Below are positions 61,231 through 64,000 of a stretch of DNA of 64,000 nt, one piece after another. Made by a program: the position numbers and the translations under genes. Numbering within the stretch: the first letter of the stretch is position 1; each line of letters starts with the position of its first letter. A model generated the notes under the pieces. The model was not told the DNA's origin. It saw only the letters and a program-made list of their open reading frames with translations, and did not search any database. The stretch comes from Stichopus chloronotus (taxonomy: Eukaryota > Echinodermata > Holothuroidea > Aspidochirotida > Stichopodidae), in the NCBI GenBank assembly GCA_021234535.1, contig CM037832.1, forward strand, positions 2,300,359 to 2,364,358, given 5' to 3'.

Positions 61231-61520
61231 GTCATAAAATGTGCTAGACTGGGGGGTGAAAAATTCCAAAATATTGCAGATTTTTCAACAATAGGCGTCG
61301 CTCTAAACTGAAATTTGAGATATTAAGATCGTATTTCAGATTAATTGAGAAATTTTTCAATTGCCTGGTAACTTCAGACATAATCTGGTAAACCATTTGG
61401 TATCTTTTCATCTTTTTGTGTCATAAAATGTGCTAGACTGAGGTGTCAAAAGTTCAAACTGTTGGTCCAGATTTCCGACTATCGTCGCCCACTCTGAAAA
61501 TTTTCGGGGGTTGGGGGTAT
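61231..61520. repeat. Tandem duplication, period ~189 bp, diverged
   Basis: GTCATAAAATGTGCTAGACTG starts near 61231 and again near 61420. Both are followed by a GTGxxAAAxxTTC and CCAxATTT-type continuation and a TCGTCGC/GGCGTCGCTC word. Confidence 0.65.
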
Positions 61521-64000
61521 GATAGAATTCCCCCAAGAAATGAGGTACAACAAGGAATATTGTACTATTGTGTACTGGAAATATGAGTGCTATTTACAGC
61601 TGCATTGTTTTAAATGCCTTATCATCTTGCATTTTGTTTATTTACATTTCTCTTATTAAACATTTCCTACACCATAGTTCAAGAACACAAAGCCCGCTAA
61701 TGTGTCACGACTCTTAGGTTAGTTGTTTAAAGGGGGGTTGTCATTTCAGGGACTACTTGAAAGCCTGCGGCTGAATATTCCTCATTGGGCTGTTGGTTCT
61801 CCCAGGAAGCTGTTATTAAGTGACCTCGTAAAACCACTTTGTAGATCTTTAGTCGGTAGTCTTCCTACGTACCTCAGTCTCTGTTTGCTTTTACCATTAT
61901 TCTGCTTGCATCGGTAATTCTGATTTCTGGAGTCCTTGCGGACAATTGACATTTTTAGTGTATATTGCTGAAGTTACCAGAAGGAACACGCAGCAGCAAG
62001 CTCTCATGTGGACACTTTAAAAATGCACGCATGTTACTAAATACAATAACAAAGAATCATTTTAGGTTCCTTTAATTTTTGGATTACACGACAGAGCGAT
62101 AAAGTTTCAAAACATACCAATTAAGCCACTAAGTCTCAGCTACTGTCAGCACTTATTTCTCCTTCCATAATGCCTAGTATTTTCCAAAACAAGTAAAAGT
62201 TAAGAGATGACCCTTTCACAAAATAATCGATACTGTTTCTTTGATTTATTCCTTGACTTATCAAGGCATTGCGTAGCTAATATATCTGTCGAGGAACGGT
62301 TCAGTGGGTATATGTATGAAAGGGATTGATTGAGTTGTATACATGTTGTAAGCATCCTAACCTGGTATCCTATATGCTCTCCTACCACATGTGCTATATC
62401 GCTCGATTGCAACAATGTTTGAGGAATGTTCTGTGATAGCCAAAATTACGCATCATTAAACCTTACCTGTTTGTAACCGTATATGCATTGTAATACAATG
62501 TGTTTCTTCTTCAGTACAAAGTACCAGTACCTTTCGGTGTATATTGTTTTCTCTCATTATTAAACCCTTTCGATTGTCCTACCATATGACATACAGAACT
62601 ACTAGTTCTAATAACGGTCATCCAATTAACATACAGATGTCGTAGTGCTTTGTAATGCATTTCAAAGTGGATAACGTTTCTGCATGACTTGATAGGTTGA
62701 AACTTATAATACATGAAAACTTGTAATACTATGAAAAACTGAACTGACCCTGTAACTAACGTTGCGTTGAATGCATCAGACGACATCACTAACCATGTCT
62801 TTTTTTATACATATATATGTATATAGGTTTAAAAAGTTTTGAAAGAAATGCATTTGCATTTGTTCAAAATAAATAATTTAGAAAAGATACGTATAGACCT
62901 ATCGTCTACTTGTACCGTGTTTGCACTTCGTGTACTCTGTAAAAATAAGTAGCTACCTACATGTATGTGCATTTGCTATGAACGTGGCGTTATATTCGTG
63001 CTAAAACCATGCTAAAGCTTTCAACAGACCCTCTTTCATGCTCGATTACACATGTATTACGATAAACATGACACCTAATACCCCTTGCCAGGCAGCTCAA
63101 GAAAGCCTAGACATTGGATTGACACACCTGAATTACCTTAGAAGAACGATGTTTAATTGACCATGTGGATTATCACAGCACGGGGTGGTAAAACTGACCT
63201 AAGGCCATGGCAATTTACAAGAAGTTGAACCTCAGTAGAACAAAAGAAGACTGAGGTTGAAGTCAAAATCCCATTGTAACGTACAAATAACGGAATGACA
63301 AAATAACAGTCTCTAGTGTTACCAAACAAGAATACGGAAGAACAAAAACGTCATCTCAAAGTATGATACTGAACTATAACGATAAGTGTCTACGGGCTGC
63401 GATTTCTTTGAAGGATTCGAATGGAAGAATCACGTTCATAGACGAACCACATTCTTGGAAATTAGCCACACCCCATATTCCGGAATTTTGACAGCCGACT
63501 ATAATCGAACGGGTCAACTTTTCCCAGTCTACATATCCCTAACCTGAACTTTAATCCTTACCATGATCTTGAAACACTAATTTTTTTTTTTTTTTTTTGA
63601 AAAGCCAATTTTTCCATTGTCATCATACCAAAACAAAAAGGTCACGCAAATATATAGGAGGAAAATGTTCGTCGTCGAGGATTACAATGCAACCGAACGA
63701 TACGATTCTCGGTTTAGTGTGATTAACATCATGTCTACGATTTCGTGCTCCTGCCTGAGCTTTTATCAAGCCCTGTTCTTCTCAACATTTTTAAATTTGC
63801 AACAGCTTTGTAAGAAAGATAGAAACTCCTCTCGGTAAATTAGTTTAATAAATCTCAATGATCTGTAATAAGCTTATTATAAAAAGCAAGCAAATTTCGG
63901 AAATAACAAAGTCCACCGTCACTTCTCCTGGTCGGTCTGTATACACCCCACTGAGCACACTCCTAGTCATTCAGAAATTGTAAAAAAGAAAAGGAAGAGA
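61521..64000. other. Intergenic, nothing recognised
   Basis: No domain, RNA gene or repeat array is seen. A poly-T tract lies at about 63581-63598 and a TATATATGTATATA stretch near 62811-62824. Confidence 0.4.

Overview
This is eukaryotic, animal-type genomic DNA. It is AT-rich, with GT-AG introns, a degenerate non-LTR (LINE) retrotransposon, simple repeats and many diverged tandem repeats. The coding content is one family of multi-exon type I membrane receptors on the + strand. It combines a CUB domain, an LDL-receptor-type YWTD six-bladed propeller, a shortened EGF module, HYR (hyalin-repeat, Ig-like) domains, a single transmembrane helix and a short cytoplasmic tail. HYR-rich receptors with dense repeats of this kind suggest an invertebrate deuterostome, with an echinoderm as my best guess. 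That is inference; no species marker was seen.

Layout, left to right. (1) 399-8841: receptor gene A, 5'-truncated by the window edge. Seven exons encode propeller blades, EGF, HYR, HYR and TM/tail. (2) 8842-18091: intergenic and decayed material. It holds an AT microsatellite, a ~158-bp satellite that cuts into an HYR exon relic (about 11771-11843), an intact-looking orphan TM/tail exon (13413-13813) and a broken propeller relic (about 16275-16455). (3) 18092-33362: receptor gene B, reduced and damaged. It has a signal-peptide exon, three HYR exons and a TM/tail exon. It has no CUB, propeller or EGF exon, one HYR exon lacks its GT donor, and the TM exon has a 1-nt frameshift. (4) 33363-46613: duplicated 3' flanks, more satellite, a LINE (about 38816-43145) and a second LINE 3' end (about 45885-46175). 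(5) 46614-60307: receptor gene C, complete, with eleven exons and a predicted 754-residue protein. (6) 60308-64000: 3' flank with no gene recognised.

The copies share exon phases, exon order and stretches of intron and 3'-flank sequence, so the window records repeated local duplication followed by loss (birth and death). Extracellular modules are conserved, while cytoplasmic tails fall into two types. One (gene A, the orphan exon and gene B) has a proline/PPxY segment and a shared Y-x-E-[IL] motif. The other (gene C) is tyrosine-rich with ITIM-like and YxN motifs. A recognition or immune-type receptor cluster is a reasonable hypothesis, but nothing in the sequence proves ligand or function. 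All exon boundaries were read by eye from splice signals, reading phase and paralogue comparison, with no transcript data.
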